Positions 27,001 through 35,004 of a stretch of DNA of 64,000 bases are shown one piece after another. Location of the stretch: positions 1-64,000 of the forward strand of contig NZ_JAATVW010000017.1 in the NCBI RefSeq assembly GCF_011947225.1, given 5' to 3'. The DNA comes from Planosporangium flavigriseum (GTDB taxonomy: Bacteria > Actinomycetota > Actinomycetes > Mycobacteriales > Micromonosporaceae). A model generated the notes under the pieces. The model searched no databases and was not told the DNA's origin. It saw only the letters and a list, made by a program, of their open reading frames with translations. The position numbers and the translations under genes were made by a program. Every line of letters begins with the position of its first letter. The first letter of the stretch is position 1.

Positions 27001-27402
27001 GATCCACGGCTCGAACGGCTTGAGGTCGGTCTCCCAGTACTCCGACGGAGACGTGCGGATCAGGTCGTACACGCCGAACAGCACCAGGTCGGCGACGACC
27101 TGCAGGCCGAAGCCGACCACCAGCATCCAGAAGGCGGCCCGTTTGCGGTGCGCCACGGCGACGGCCAGGACGCCCATGAAGGCGGCGTAGCCGAGGTTGG
27201 CCGGGGCGGGTACGAGCAGCTCGTCGACTGCCACCCGGACCCACTGGACCCGGTGGTGGAACGCGGCGCTGACCGCGGCGACCGCGCAGAGCGCGGCGAG
27301 CACCGTCAACGCACCGGCGAACACCGATGGTATGCGCTCCCGCCAGTCGCGCCGGTCCTCGCTCGACCGCCCCGCCACTGTTCGCTCTGCCGCTTCGGAC
27401 AC
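24052..27402 (-). CDS. lysX: LysX: lysylphosphatidylglycerol synthase fused to lysyl-tRNA synthetase
   Basis: This 1116-residue, three-part membrane protein has an N-terminal MprF-like part (about 25-250) with seven or so helices, the flippase-like region. A DUF2156 LPG-synthase domain follows (about 270-600, including [20 protein letters not shown] and [12 protein letters not shown]). A class II lysyl-tRNA synthetase ends it (about 660-1116), with OB fold, motif 2 [26 protein letters not shown] and motif 3 [14 protein letters not shown]. It makes Lys-tRNA and transfers lysine to phosphatidylglycerol, lowering surface negative charge and giving resistance to cationic peptides, as in M. tuberculosis LysX. 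GTG 27402 is chosen because GAGGAG lies 6 nt upstream. It is the same size as known LysX; a housekeeping LysRS is expected elsewhere. Confidence 0.96.
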   Translation of the reverse strand: [1116 protein letters not shown]

Positions 27403-27487
27403 CAAATCTCCTCAAACCACCAACGTGCCCAAAGATATGCGCGCGAGTGTCCTCGCCGCTCCCCCCAAGTCTGATCGATGACCGGGG

Positions 27488-29200
27488 TCAGGTGATCGGC
27501 ACCTCCGCGATCACGGTGGCGGTGTCGATCTCGGTGGTGCGCAGCGTGAACCGCAGCTGCCAGGTTCCCGCCTGACCCAGCTGGGCCTGCGCGACGGCGT
27601 GGTTCTCGGAGACCGGCAGCACCGGCAGGTCCACCGGCTCGATGCCCTGCCCGGGCAGGGCGGCGGTGGCCTTCCACTCCTTGACGGCGAGCGCGGCGCC
27701 GTCTGCGCTGAAGGCGTACAGGTGGATGGTGTTCGCCCCGGTGTGCTTGGGTTCGAGCTGCACCTGCAGCGAGTACAGCTTCGTGGTCAGCGTCGCGTTG
27801 TACGTCGTGTTCTCCTGGCGGGAGGCCTGCTCCAGGGCGGCCCGGGCCGGCGTGGTCTGCACCAGCGCCGACGTCAGGCCGAGGACGACCACGGCACCGA
27901 CCACCTCCACCAGCACCGACCGGCGCAGCCGCCGGGACGGCTGGACACCGTCGACGCCGTCGACGGTGTCGGCCCTGTCGACCTCTTCGGCCGCGGGCTG
28001 CGCCACTCGCCGCGTCAGCCGGCGGGAGTACCAGGCCGCAGCGAGCACCAGCGCCAGCAGACCGACCTTGACCAGGAGCAGCCGGCCGTACGTCGTGTCG
28101 TACAGCCCGCGCAGCGAGCCGATCGAGACCAGCGCCTGCACGGTGCCGGCGACCACCAGCACGCTGACCGCGATCATCGCCCACCGCGACCAGACCGGCA
28201 GGATCGCGGCGAGCTCACGGGCGTTGGCCCGCCGCAGCAGGAACCCGAAGAGCATGACCAGCCCGCCGAGCCAGACCGCCATCGCGCCGAGGTGCGCCGC
28301 ATCGGCGATCGTCGTGACGACCGGCACGGAACTGGCGGCGGCATGCCCCGAGATCGGCCAGGTGGCCAGCCCGACCACGGCGAGGATCGCGACGAGGGCG
28401 CGGTCGGTCCAGCTCGCGCGGCTGTCCTCGGTGCCAGGTCGGTTGGCGAACGCCGGCAGCAGCACCAGCAACGCGGCGATGACACCGATCCGCACCAGGT
28501 GCGCGGCCCCGTACTGGCTGTTGAACACCTCGCGCAGGTCGGCGGCGCTGGCCCCGAACACACTGGTCCCCGCGTGATAGGGCGCCTGCAGGTACTGCTC
28601 GGCCAGGGCCGAGACACCGACGAGGCCGACACCGACCTTGACCATCCGTAGCGGCCCCCGCCCGGACAGCCGCCGTGGCCACAGCAGGGCCAGGAAGAGC
28701 GCCGGGCCCGCTACGAGGACGAGTCCGGCGTACCCGAGGTAGCGCGCTCCGCCTAACAGCGTGGTCACCAGCGGGTCGCTCTGCGTGCCGCTGGTGGCCG
28801 TGGTCGGCGCGTTCGCCGACGGCGCGCCGATGGAGAACGGGATGGCACCCGAGACGGGGTGGCTGTCCGCCGAGATCACCCGGAAGCTGATCAGGTAGCT
28901 GCCGCGCTCGGTGGTCTGCTTCATCGGGATGTGCAGCTGCGAGCCCTGGACGGTCGGTGCGCCCTGCTCGACCCGGCGCCCGTCCGGGCCGATGATTTGG
29001 ATCTTCTGCGGCACGACGCGTACGGGCTCGCTGAACGTCAACACCACCTCGCCCGGCGAACTCGCCAGTACCGCGCCGGACTGCGGTTCGCTCTGCAACA
29101 GGGCCGCGTGGGCGCTCGCCGGGCTGGCGGGCGTGAGGAGAACGGCCAGCAGTCCGAAGAGCAGTCCCGCCAGCGCGGTGAGGGCACGGCACCGAGTCAT
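27488..29200 (-). CDS. CopC-CopD fusion, periplasmic/membrane copper protein
   Basis: The product is 570 residues. The signal peptide (about 1-28, ALTALAGLLFGLLAVLLTPASPASA) cleaves before HAALLQSEPQSGA, leaving an N-terminal His as in mature CopC copper sites. A CopC beta-sandwich (about 29-125) is followed by an eight-helix CopD domain (about 155-430) and a C-terminal extracytoplasmic beta domain (about 460-570, YtkA-like). The fusion suggests copper capture and transfer across the membrane. ATG 29200 fits the signal peptide; an in-frame GTG lies 15 nt upstream. It is divergent from the MauE/DsbA-like/Bcp operon, sharing a 153-nt promoter region. Confidence 0.88.
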   Translation of the reverse strand: MTRCRALTALAGLLFGLLAVLLTPASPASAHAALLQSEPQSGAVLASSPGEVVLTFSEPVRVVPQKIQIIGPDGRRVEQGAPTVQGSQLHIPMKQTTERGSYLISFRVISADSHPVSGAIPFSIGAPSANAPTTATSGTQSDPLVTTLLGGARYLGYAGLVLVAGPALFLALLWPRRLSGRGPLRMVKVGVGLVGVSALAEQYLQAPYHAGTSVFGASAADLREVFNSQYGAAHLVRIGVIAALLVLLPAFANRPGTEDSRASWTDRALVAILAVVGLATWPISGHAAASSVPVVTTIADAAHLGAMAVWLGGLVMLFGFLLRRANARELAAILPVWSRWAMIAVSVLVVAGTVQALVSIGSLRGLYDTTYGRLLLVKVGLLALVLAAAWYSRRLTRRVAQPAAEEVDRADTVDGVDGVQPSRRLRRSVLVEVVGAVVVLGLTSALVQTTPARAALEQASRQENTTYNATLTTKLYSLQVQLEPKHTGANTIHLYAFSADGAALAVKEWKATAALPGQGIEPVDLPVLPVSENHAVAQAQLGQAGTWQLRFTLRTTEIDTATVIAEVPIT

Positions 29201-29353
29201 GCGCCAATGCTCCACGATCCGCCCGTGGCCGCTACCCCGGCCCTGGTCAACGTTCACGCTGCTGGTAGTCGATCGGGAAGCGGGGAAAGTTCCCGGGTCA
29301 GTGATACAGGTCACGCATGGAACTGAGCGGCGGTCAGGAGGCGACAAACCCCG

Positions 29354-29845
29354 GTGAGCATCACGGATCGCTGGGTGGAGGCGCGTCCCTGGCTCGGCAC
29401 GCTCGCCCGGCTGGGACTCGCCGCCGTATGGATGATCGCCGGCGGCACCAAGATCGGCGACCTGGCCGCGTCGGGGCGGGCGGTGGCCGCCTACAAGCTG
29501 ATGCCGGTGGAGGTGGCCCGCGTCGTCGGCGCGGCGCTGCCGTTCGTGGAGCTGGCGCTGGGCGTACTGCTGCTGGTGGGCCTGGCCACCCGGCTAGCCG
29601 CCGCCATCTCCGCGGCGCTGTTCATCGTCTACATCGTGGGTATCGCGGCCGCATGGGCGCGCGGGCTGAACATCGACTGCGGCTGCTTCAGCCGCGGCGG
29701 GGAGCTCGCACCGGGGCAGCACGCCAATTACCTCCCGGAGATCCTGCGTGACGTCGGTTTTCTGGCGGTCGCCGGGTTCCTGGTGAGCTGGCCGCGCACG
29801 CGCCTCGCGCTCGACGAATGGCTCTTTCGGGGAGAGACAGCATGA
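29354..29845 (+). CDS. MauE/DoxX-like redox-associated membrane protein
   Basis: This 163-residue protein has four predicted helices (about 14-33, 55-75, 77-100 and 130-148). The MauE family is linked to disulfide formation in extracytoplasmic proteins. A conserved IDCGCFSRGGE loop (about 111-121) carries the paired cysteines typical of this branch. The GTG start is preceded by GGAGG at a long spacing. The stop overlaps the next ATG (ATGA), so it is translationally coupled to the DsbA-like gene, its likely thiol-redox partner. Confidence 0.85.
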   Translation: MSITDRWVEARPWLGTLARLGLAAVWMIAGGTKIGDLAASGRAVAAYKLMPVEVARVVGAALPFVELALGVLLLVGLATRLAAAISAALFIVYIVGIAAAWARGLNIDCGCFSRGGELAPGQHANYLPEILRDVGFLAVAGFLVSWPRTRLALDEWLFRGETA

Positions 29846-30558
29846 GTTCACGGGCCAACAAGAAACAGGCCGCGAAGGTGGTACGCGAGCAGATCGCCCG
29901 GGAACGGGCCCGGGCCCGGCGGGTCTGGGTGTCGATCGCGGCCGTGGCGGTGCTCGTGATCGCGGGCCTCGTCGGCTGGGGGGTGTACTCCAGCCAGCGC
30001 TCGTCCAGCTTCACCGCGCCGGCGCACGCGACCGCGAACGGCGACGGGCTCGTCGTCGGCGCCGGACCGAAGACCGTCGAGCTGTACCTCGACTTCATCT
30101 GCCCGGCCTGCCGGAACTTCGAGGAGTCCGGCGGCTCCAGCCTCAACCAGATGGCCGCCGCCAACAAGATCAAGCTCGTGTACCACCCGGTGGCGTTCCT
30201 GGACCGGGCCTCCACGACCCAGTACTCGACGCGGTCCGCCGCGGCGGCCGGGTGCGCCTCCGACGCCGGGAAGCTGCCCGAGTTCGTGCAGGCGATGTAC
30301 GCCAACCAGCCGCCCGAGGGCAGCGCGGGCCTGAGCAACGACCAGATCATCCAGCTGGCGCACCGGGCCGGGATCACCGGCTCGGGCTTCGACACCTGTG
30401 TACGCGACGGCAAGTACAGGCCCTGGGTCCAGCACGTCACGGACGCGGCCGTGTCCCGCGGCGTGACCGGCACCCCGACGGTGTTCGTCGAGGGCAAGCA
30501 GGTCGAGGCGAGGCTGCCCGCCATCACGCAGGCGCTCGGCGGCGGACCGGTAGGTTGA
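29842..30558 (+). CDS. membrane-anchored DsbA-like thiol-disulfide oxidoreductase
   Basis: The product is 238 residues. A basic N-terminus (about 1-27), one membrane helix (about 28-49) and an extracytoplasmic thioredoxin fold of the DsbA/DsbG type follow in order. The active site is CPAC (C87, C90) in [12 protein letters not shown], and the cis-Pro loop is [13 protein letters not shown]. An additional Cys pair (about C137 and C181) may form a structural disulfide. Paired with MauE, it probably oxidises or isomerises exported proteins, perhaps including the nearby copper protein (inference). ATG 29842 overlaps the MauE stop and is followed by bcp after 4 nt. Confidence 0.9.
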   Translation: MSSRANKKQAAKVVREQIARERARARRVWVSIAAVAVLVIAGLVGWGVYSSQRSSSFTAPAHATANGDGLVVGAGPKTVELYLDFICPACRNFEESGGSSLNQMAAANKIKLVYHPVAFLDRASTTQYSTRSAAAAGCASDAGKLPEFVQAMYANQPPEGSAGLSNDQIIQLAHRAGITGSGFDTCVRDGKYRPWVQHVTDAAVSRGVTGTPTVFVEGKQVEARLPAITQALGGGPVG

Positions 30559-30562
30559 GGAC

Positions 30563-31036
30563 ATGACCGCGACTCGGCTCTCCCCGGGCGACCAGGCCCC
30601 GGACTTCACGCTGCCCACCGCTGACGGTGGCCAGTTGACCCTCTCCGACCTGCGCGGCCGCAAGGTCGTGCTGTACGCGTACCCGGCGGCCATGACGCCC
30701 GGGTGCACCACGCAGGCCTGCGACTTCCGGGACTCGCTCGCCTCCCTGCAGGGCGCCGGGTACCAGGTCGTGGGGATCTCGCCGGACAAGCCGGAGAAGC
30801 TGGCCCAGTTCGTCGAGCGGGACGCGTTGACCTTCCCTCTCGTGGCCGACCAGGACAGGTCGGTGCTGACCCAGTACGGCGCGTACGGCGAGAAGCAGAA
30901 CTACGGCAAGACCGTCATGGGCGTGATCCGGTCGACCTTCGTCCTCGACGAGGAAGGCCGCGTGGAGCGGGCGCTCTACAACGTGAAGGCAACGGGCCAC
31001 GTGACCAAGCTGCGCCGCGAGCTAGGCATCGACTAG
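30563..31036 (+). CDS. bcp: thioredoxin-dependent thiol peroxidase (Bcp/PrxQ)
   Basis: This 157-residue peroxiredoxin reduces peroxides. The peroxidatic C48 is in [17 protein letters not shown] and the resolving C53 lies five residues on, the atypical 2-Cys PrxQ arrangement. The usual YP(K)...TPGCT motif has PAAMTPGC here. It is the third gene of the redox cluster, 4 nt after the DsbA-like gene. TAGGTT at 30551-30556, 6 nt before the ATG, gives it a possible leaderless promoter of its own. It ends just before a large palindromic terminator. Confidence 0.95.
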   Translation: MTATRLSPGDQAPDFTLPTADGGQLTLSDLRGRKVVLYAYPAAMTPGCTTQACDFRDSLASLQGAGYQVVGISPDKPEKLAQFVERDALTFPLVADQDRSVLTQYGAYGEKQNYGKTVMGVIRSTFVLDEEGRVERALYNVKATGHVTKLRRELGID

Positions 31037-31044
31037 CACTTTTC

Positions 31045-31094
31045 CGATCTTGGACACTTGGCGGGGTCATAGGCCCGCCAAGTGTCCAAGATCG
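31045..31094 (+). terminator. 21-bp palindromic terminator, repeat-family member
   Basis: Perfect 21-bp arms (31045-31065 with 31074-31094) contain CGATCTTGGACACTTGGCGGG, with loop GTCATAGG. It follows bcp by 8 nt. It shares the GATC-K-TGGACAC-Y-T arm and the ATAGG loop core with 10561-10612. Only the arm identity, not a T-run, supports termination. Confidence 0.8.
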
Positions 31095-31123
31095 TGAAAA
31101 TGGCTCTAGAATCGTGGCGCCGC

Positions 31124-31207
31124 GCGGGAGTGGCGGAATGGCAGACGCGCCAGACTTAGGATCTGGTGTCTTCGGACGTAGGGGTTCAAGTCCCCTCTCC
31201 CGCACCA
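31124..31207 (+). tRNA. tRNA-Leu (TAG anticodon)
   Basis: A class II tRNA with a variable arm: acceptor GCGGGAG/CTCCCGC, anticodon stem CCAGA/TCTGG with loop CTTAGGA (anticodon TAG), variable arm TGTCTTCGGACG, and T arm AGGGG-TTCAAGT-CCCCT. CCA is encoded at 31205-31207. A -10-like TAGAAT lies at 31106-31111. Confidence 0.97.
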
Positions 31208-31309
31208 TCTTCATCGCCCGGGATACCTGAGCCAGTGGCACCGGACCGGGCGAGATACCGCCCGACGCACTACCGCGCCGCGCCCGCGTGAGACCTCTTG
31301 CCGCCAAGG

Positions 31310-31327
31310 ATTGAACCGTGGTTCGAT
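31310..31327. promoter_or_regulatory. palindromic operator in front of the TetR gene
   Basis: ATTGAACC-GT-GGTTCGAT is an 18-bp palindrome with one mismatch, ending 6 nt before the TetR start codon. Position and size fit autorepression by the adjacent TetR protein. Confidence 0.6.
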
Positions 31328-31333
31328 TCTTGC

Positions 31334-31933
31334 ATGGCCTACCGCAGCACCGACCGTGTGAAGGCCCGGCTGAGCGCCTCCCGGCAGCGGATCATCACCG
31401 CGGCGCTGGAGATCATGGCCCAGCACGGGTACGCCGGCTGCTCCGTCGCCGCCGTGGCCGAGCGCGCCGGGATGGCGACCGGTAGCGTCTACAGCCACTT
31501 CCCCACCAAGGCTGACCTGTTCGCCGAGGTCTTCCGCATCGCCTCACAGCGGGAGGTCGACGCGGTCACCCGCGCCGCCGCCCTCGAAACCACCATGGCC
31601 GACCGGATCACCGCGGTCATCGAGACGTTCGCCGGCCGCGCGTGGAAGTCGCCCCGGCTGGCGTACGCCCTGCTCGCCGAGCCGGTCGATCCAGCGGTCG
31701 ACGCCGAGCGGCTGGTCTTCCGGCGGGCGTACGCCCACGCGATCGCCGGCTACGTCGCCGAGGGCGTGGCCAGCGGCGAACTCCCCTGCCAGGACCCCGA
31801 CCTGACCGCCACCGCCCTGGTCGGCGCCCTCGGCGAGGCCATGGTCGGCCCGCTCGCCGCCGGAGTCGCGGGCCCGGACACCATCCCCGGCCTGATCACT
31901 TTTGCCCACCGCGCGCTTGGAGTGTCGACGTGA
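31334..31933 (+). CDS. TetR family transcriptional regulator
   Basis: This 199-residue repressor has an N-terminal helix-turn-helix: ASRQRIITAALEIMAQHGYAGCSVAAVAERAGMATGSVYSHFPTKADLFAEVF (about residues 14-66). The C-terminal domain is a helical ligand and dimerisation domain of TetR_C type. It heads a unit with an acyl-CoA dehydrogenase and a thioesterase remnant, so its ligand is probably an acyl-CoA or fatty acid (inference). ATG 31334 follows a palindromic operator. The GTG of the next gene overlaps its stop by 4 nt, so repressor and dehydrogenase are made together. Confidence 0.92.
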   Translation: MAYRSTDRVKARLSASRQRIITAALEIMAQHGYAGCSVAAVAERAGMATGSVYSHFPTKADLFAEVFRIASQREVDAVTRAAALETTMADRITAVIETFAGRAWKSPRLAYALLAEPVDPAVDAERLVFRRAYAHAIAGYVAEGVASGELPCQDPDLTATALVGALGEAMVGPLAAGVAGPDTIPGLITFAHRALGVST

Positions 31934-33558
31934 TCACACATGAGGTGTTCAACCAGGTTCCATCGCTGGTCGGCTACGACGCGGCGGACGACGCGGCCCT
32001 GCTCGACGGGCTCCATCGGGAGGGCGCCGGCTGGGCCGCGGCCGAGGTGCACGAACTCGGCCGGCTCGGCGGCTCCGAGCAGGCGATCGAGTGGGGCCGG
32101 CTGGCCAACGAGCACCCGCCGGCGCTGCGTACCCACGACCGCTACGGGCACCGGATCGACGAGGTCGAGTTCCACCCGCACTGGCACGACCTGATGCGTA
32201 CGGCGGTCAGCCACGGCCTGCACGCCGCGCCCTGGACCGACGACCGCGTCGGCGCCCACGTCGCCCGGGCCGCCAAGTTCTACACCTGGCGCCCGGACGC
32301 CGGCCACGGCTGCCCCATCTCGATGACCTACGCGTCGGTCCCGGCGCTGCGACACAACCCCGACCTGGCCTCACAGTACGAGCCGCTGCTCACGAGCACG
32401 GTGTACGACTTCGGGCTGCGGGCACCGCTGTCCAAGCAGGGGCTGCTGGCCGGCATGTCGATGACGGAGAAGCAGGGCGGCTCGGACGTACGCGCCAACA
32501 CCACGGTCGCGCGCCCCGAACCGGACGGCAGCTACCGGCTCGTCGGGCACAAGTGGTTCACCTCGGCGCCCATGTGCGACGTCTTCCTCACGCTCGCCCA
32601 GGCGCCCGGCGGGCTCACCTGCTTCCTGGTCCCCCGCGTCCTGCCCGACGGCACGCGCAACCCGATGCGGTTGATGCGCCTGAAGGACAAGCTGGGCAAC
32701 AGGTCCAACGCGTCGTCCGAAGTGGAGTACGAGGACGCGGTCGCCTGGCGGGTCGGCGACGAGGGCCGTGGCGTCCGCACGATCATCGACATGGTCAACC
32801 TGACCCGGCTGGACTGCGTGATCGGCGCGGCGGCCGGGATGCGCCAGGAGCTGATCATGGCTGCCCACCACGTCACCCACCGGCAGGCGTTCGGCCGCTA
32901 CCTCGTCGACCAGCCGCTGATGCGCAACGTCCTGGCCGATCTCGCGGTGGAGTCCGAGGCCGCCACCGTGCTGATGATGCGGCTGGCCGGGGCGACCGAC
33001 CGGTCCGCGCGCGGCGACGCCGGCGAGACGGCGTTCAAGCGGCTCGCCCTCGCGGTCGGCAAGTACTGGGTCTGCAAGCGCTGGCCGGGCCACGCCGCCG
33101 AGGCCCTCGAATGCCTGGGCGGCAACGGGTACGTCGAGGAGTCAGGCATGCCCCGGCTGTACCGGGAGTCGCCGCTGAACGGGATCTGGGAGGGCTCGGG
33201 CAACGTCGCCGCGCTGGACGTCCTGCGCGCGCTCGTACGCGAGCCGCAGGTCATGGAGGCGTTCCGGGCCGAGGTGGCCGCCGCGGCCGGCGCCGATCCC
33301 CGGCTCGACGCCGCGGTACGCGCACTCCAGGCCGACCTGTCCGACCCCGGCGACCTCGAACTGCGGGCCCGCCGCGTGGTCGAGCGCCTCGCGCTCGTCC
33401 TCCAGGGTTCGCTGCTGGTACGGCACGGCCACCCGGCCGTCGCCGACGCCTTCTGCGCCTCCCGACTGGCCGGCGACCACGGCCAGTCGTACGGCACCCT
33501 GCCGACCGGCGTCGACTTCGCCGCGATCATCGCCCGCGCTACCCCGAAAGTGAGCTGA
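31930..33558 (+). CDS. AidB-like acyl-CoA dehydrogenase family flavoprotein
   Basis: The product is 542 residues, the length of E. coli AidB. The FAD/acyl-CoA dehydrogenase fold shows MSMTEKQGGSDVRANTT and HKWFTSAPMCD in the middle domain. The C-terminal signature is LECLGGNGYVEESGMPRLYRESPLNGIWEGSGNVAALDVLRAL. AidB relatives have weak isovaleryl-CoA dehydrogenase activity and E. coli AidB binds DNA in alkylation stress; which role holds here is unknown. The TetR partner favours an acyl-CoA role. The GTG start overlaps the tetR stop. The longer open frame back to 31642 is antisense-like noise within tetR. Confidence 0.9.
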   Translation: MITHEVFNQVPSLVGYDAADDAALLDGLHREGAGWAAAEVHELGRLGGSEQAIEWGRLANEHPPALRTHDRYGHRIDEVEFHPHWHDLMRTAVSHGLHAAPWTDDRVGAHVARAAKFYTWRPDAGHGCPISMTYASVPALRHNPDLASQYEPLLTSTVYDFGLRAPLSKQGLLAGMSMTEKQGGSDVRANTTVARPEPDGSYRLVGHKWFTSAPMCDVFLTLAQAPGGLTCFLVPRVLPDGTRNPMRLMRLKDKLGNRSNASSEVEYEDAVAWRVGDEGRGVRTIIDMVNLTRLDCVIGAAAGMRQELIMAAHHVTHRQAFGRYLVDQPLMRNVLADLAVESEAATVLMMRLAGATDRSARGDAGETAFKRLALAVGKYWVCKRWPGHAAEALECLGGNGYVEESGMPRLYRESPLNGIWEGSGNVAALDVLRALVREPQVMEAFRAEVAAAAGADPRLDAAVRALQADLSDPGDLELRARRVVERLALVLQGSLLVRHGHPAVADAFCASRLAGDHGQSYGTLPTGVDFAAIIARATPKVS

Positions 33559-33559
33559 C

Positions 33560-33894
33560 GTGCCGTTCTCCGTCCGGATCACGGTCCGTGGGTACGAACT
33601 GGACACCCAGGGCCACCTGAACTCGGCGGTGTACCACCAGTACGGCGAGCACGCCCGCTGGGAGTACCTCAAGGCGGCCGGCGTAACCACGGACAAGCTG
33701 CTCGCCTCCGGGGTCGGCCCGGTGCAGCTGGAAGCCACGATCAAGTTCTTCCGGGAACTGCGCGGTGGCGACGAAGTCGACGTGACCTGCGAGTTCTCAC
33801 CGCGCGCCGGATGATCCCCGATCCGGGCGGCCACCTGCGCGGCCTCGCCGACGACCCGGCGATCTTCGGCCTGGAAAGCGCCCCTGTTGGTTAA
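33560..33894 (+). pseudogene. acyl-CoA thioesterase remnant (4HBT hotdog), internal deletion
   Basis: The frame from 33560 encodes the N-terminal half of a 4-hydroxybenzoyl-CoA-type thioesterase: VRGYELDTQGHLNSAVYHQYGEHARWEYL has the Asp and the helix of the hotdog fold, and FFRELRGGDEVDVTCEF is the next strand. It then stops after 84 residues. In the +2 frame directly at the stop, 33811-33894 continues with IPDPGGHLRGLADDPAIFGLE, which looks like the C-terminus of the same family. Family members are about 140-150 residues, so some 30-45 codons are missing and the frame has shifted. It begins 1 nt after the dehydrogenase stop, as an intact partner would. Confidence 0.75.
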
Positions 33895-33938
33895 GAGGGT
33901 GCCCCTGTTGCCGCGTGAGCGCTAACAGGGGCACCCTC
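33895..33938 (+). terminator. stem-loop after the thioesterase remnant
   Basis: Perfect 15-bp arms (33895-33909 with 33924-33938) with a 14-nt loop begin directly at the end of the remnant. An extra copy of GCCCCTGTTG lies at 33879-33888. Confidence 0.75.
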
Positions 33939-34125
33939 CTGAACAAGAGGGGAAGAACGCCGTCCAGTTGAGCGGCCTCGAGCGCCTCGACCTGATCCCC
34001 GACCGCGACGAACACTGATGACGAAATCCGGCGCACGGATTTTCGCAGCGCGCCGGCCGGTAGAGATGGGGACAAGACGCCACCAGCCGACCGACGCCGG
34101 TCACACATTTCCCGTTGTCAGGCGA

Positions 34126-34155
34126 TTGACCGGTGAATAAAACCATGCATACAGT
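34126..34155 (+). promoter_or_regulatory. promoter of the hut regulator (-35 TTGACC, 18 nt, -10 TACAGT)
   Basis: TTGACC (34126-34131) and TACAGT (34150-34155) are spaced by 18 nt. The -10 ends 6 nt before the GTG at 34162, so the transcript should start at or next to the start codon and be leaderless. The preceding 33939-34125 holds no recognisable gene. Confidence 0.65.
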
Positions 34156-34161
34156 CCCCTT

Positions 34162-34995
34162 GTGAATGGACCGGCGTCAGGACTGCTGGAGCTGTTCGAC
34201 GGGCAGCGGCTCACGCCGGCCCAGCGGCGCATCGCGCAGTGCCTGGTCGAGCACGCCGCCGACGCCGCCTACCTGTCCAGCGGTGAGCTGGCCGAGCTGG
34301 CCCAGGTGAGCCAGCCCAGCGTGACCCGGTTCGCCGCGGCGCTGGGCTTCGACGGGTACCCGGGCCTGCGCCGCCGTCTCCGGGAGCTGACCGCGGGCAC
34401 ACCCCGGCCCGCTGACGAGCACAACGAGGCACAGCGGGCCGTCCTCGCCGAGGCCGGCAACCTCGCCCGGCTCGCCGAGTCGCTCGCCGACCGCCGCCCG
34501 GTCGAGGAGGCGGGCAAGCTGCTCGCCGCCAGCCGGCCGCTGCCCGTACTCGGACTGCGCGCCGCCGCGCCGATGGCCGCCTACTTCGGGTACTTCGCCG
34601 CGAAGGTGCACCCGGACGTGCGGGTACTCGACACCGGCGGCAGCGCGTGCGCGGATCGGCTGGAACAGGCCCACGCGGCCGGCGCGACCGCCATGCTGGC
34701 GTTCGTGCTGCCGCGATACCCCAGGGAGGCCCACGACGCCATACGGGAGGCCAGGCACCTCGGCCTGTCCACGATCGTCGTCACGGACTCCCCCGTGAGC
34801 CCCGTCGCCGACGACGCCGACCTGACGCTGGCCGCCGCGGTCGGGTCCCGGCTCGTGTTCGACCTGCACACCGCGCCGCTGGCGCTCGCCGGCGTGCTGC
34901 TGCAGGCGATGTGCGACGCGGCGCCCGCACAGACCCAGTCCCGGCTGGAGGCGTTCGAGCAGTCGGCCGCCCGCCGCCAGGTCTTCCTGCCCTAG
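34162..34995 (+). CDS. RpiR/MurR family regulator, probable hut regulator
   Basis: This 277-residue regulator has an N-terminal RpiR helix-turn-helix (about 10-80, LTPAQRRIAQCLVEHAADAAYLSSGELAELAQVSQPSVTRFAAALGFDGYPGLRRRLREL). A C-terminal SIS domain (about 110-255) binds a sugar phosphate or another small ligand. It is the first gene of the unit with hutU 9 nt behind, so it probably controls histidine utilisation and may sense urocanate or a related compound (inference). Translation is probably from a leaderless mRNA (promoter 34126-34155). Confidence 0.88.
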   Translation: MNGPASGLLELFDGQRLTPAQRRIAQCLVEHAADAAYLSSGELAELAQVSQPSVTRFAAALGFDGYPGLRRRLRELTAGTPRPADEHNEAQRAVLAEAGNLARLAESLADRRPVEEAGKLLAASRPLPVLGLRAAAPMAAYFGYFAAKVHPDVRVLDTGGSACADRLEQAHAAGATAMLAFVLPRYPREAHDAIREARHLGLSTIVVTDSPVSPVADDADLTLAAAVGSRLVFDLHTAPLALAGVLLQAMCDAAPAQTQSRLEAFEQSAARRQVFLP

Positions 34996-35004
34996 GAGGT
35001 AGTC

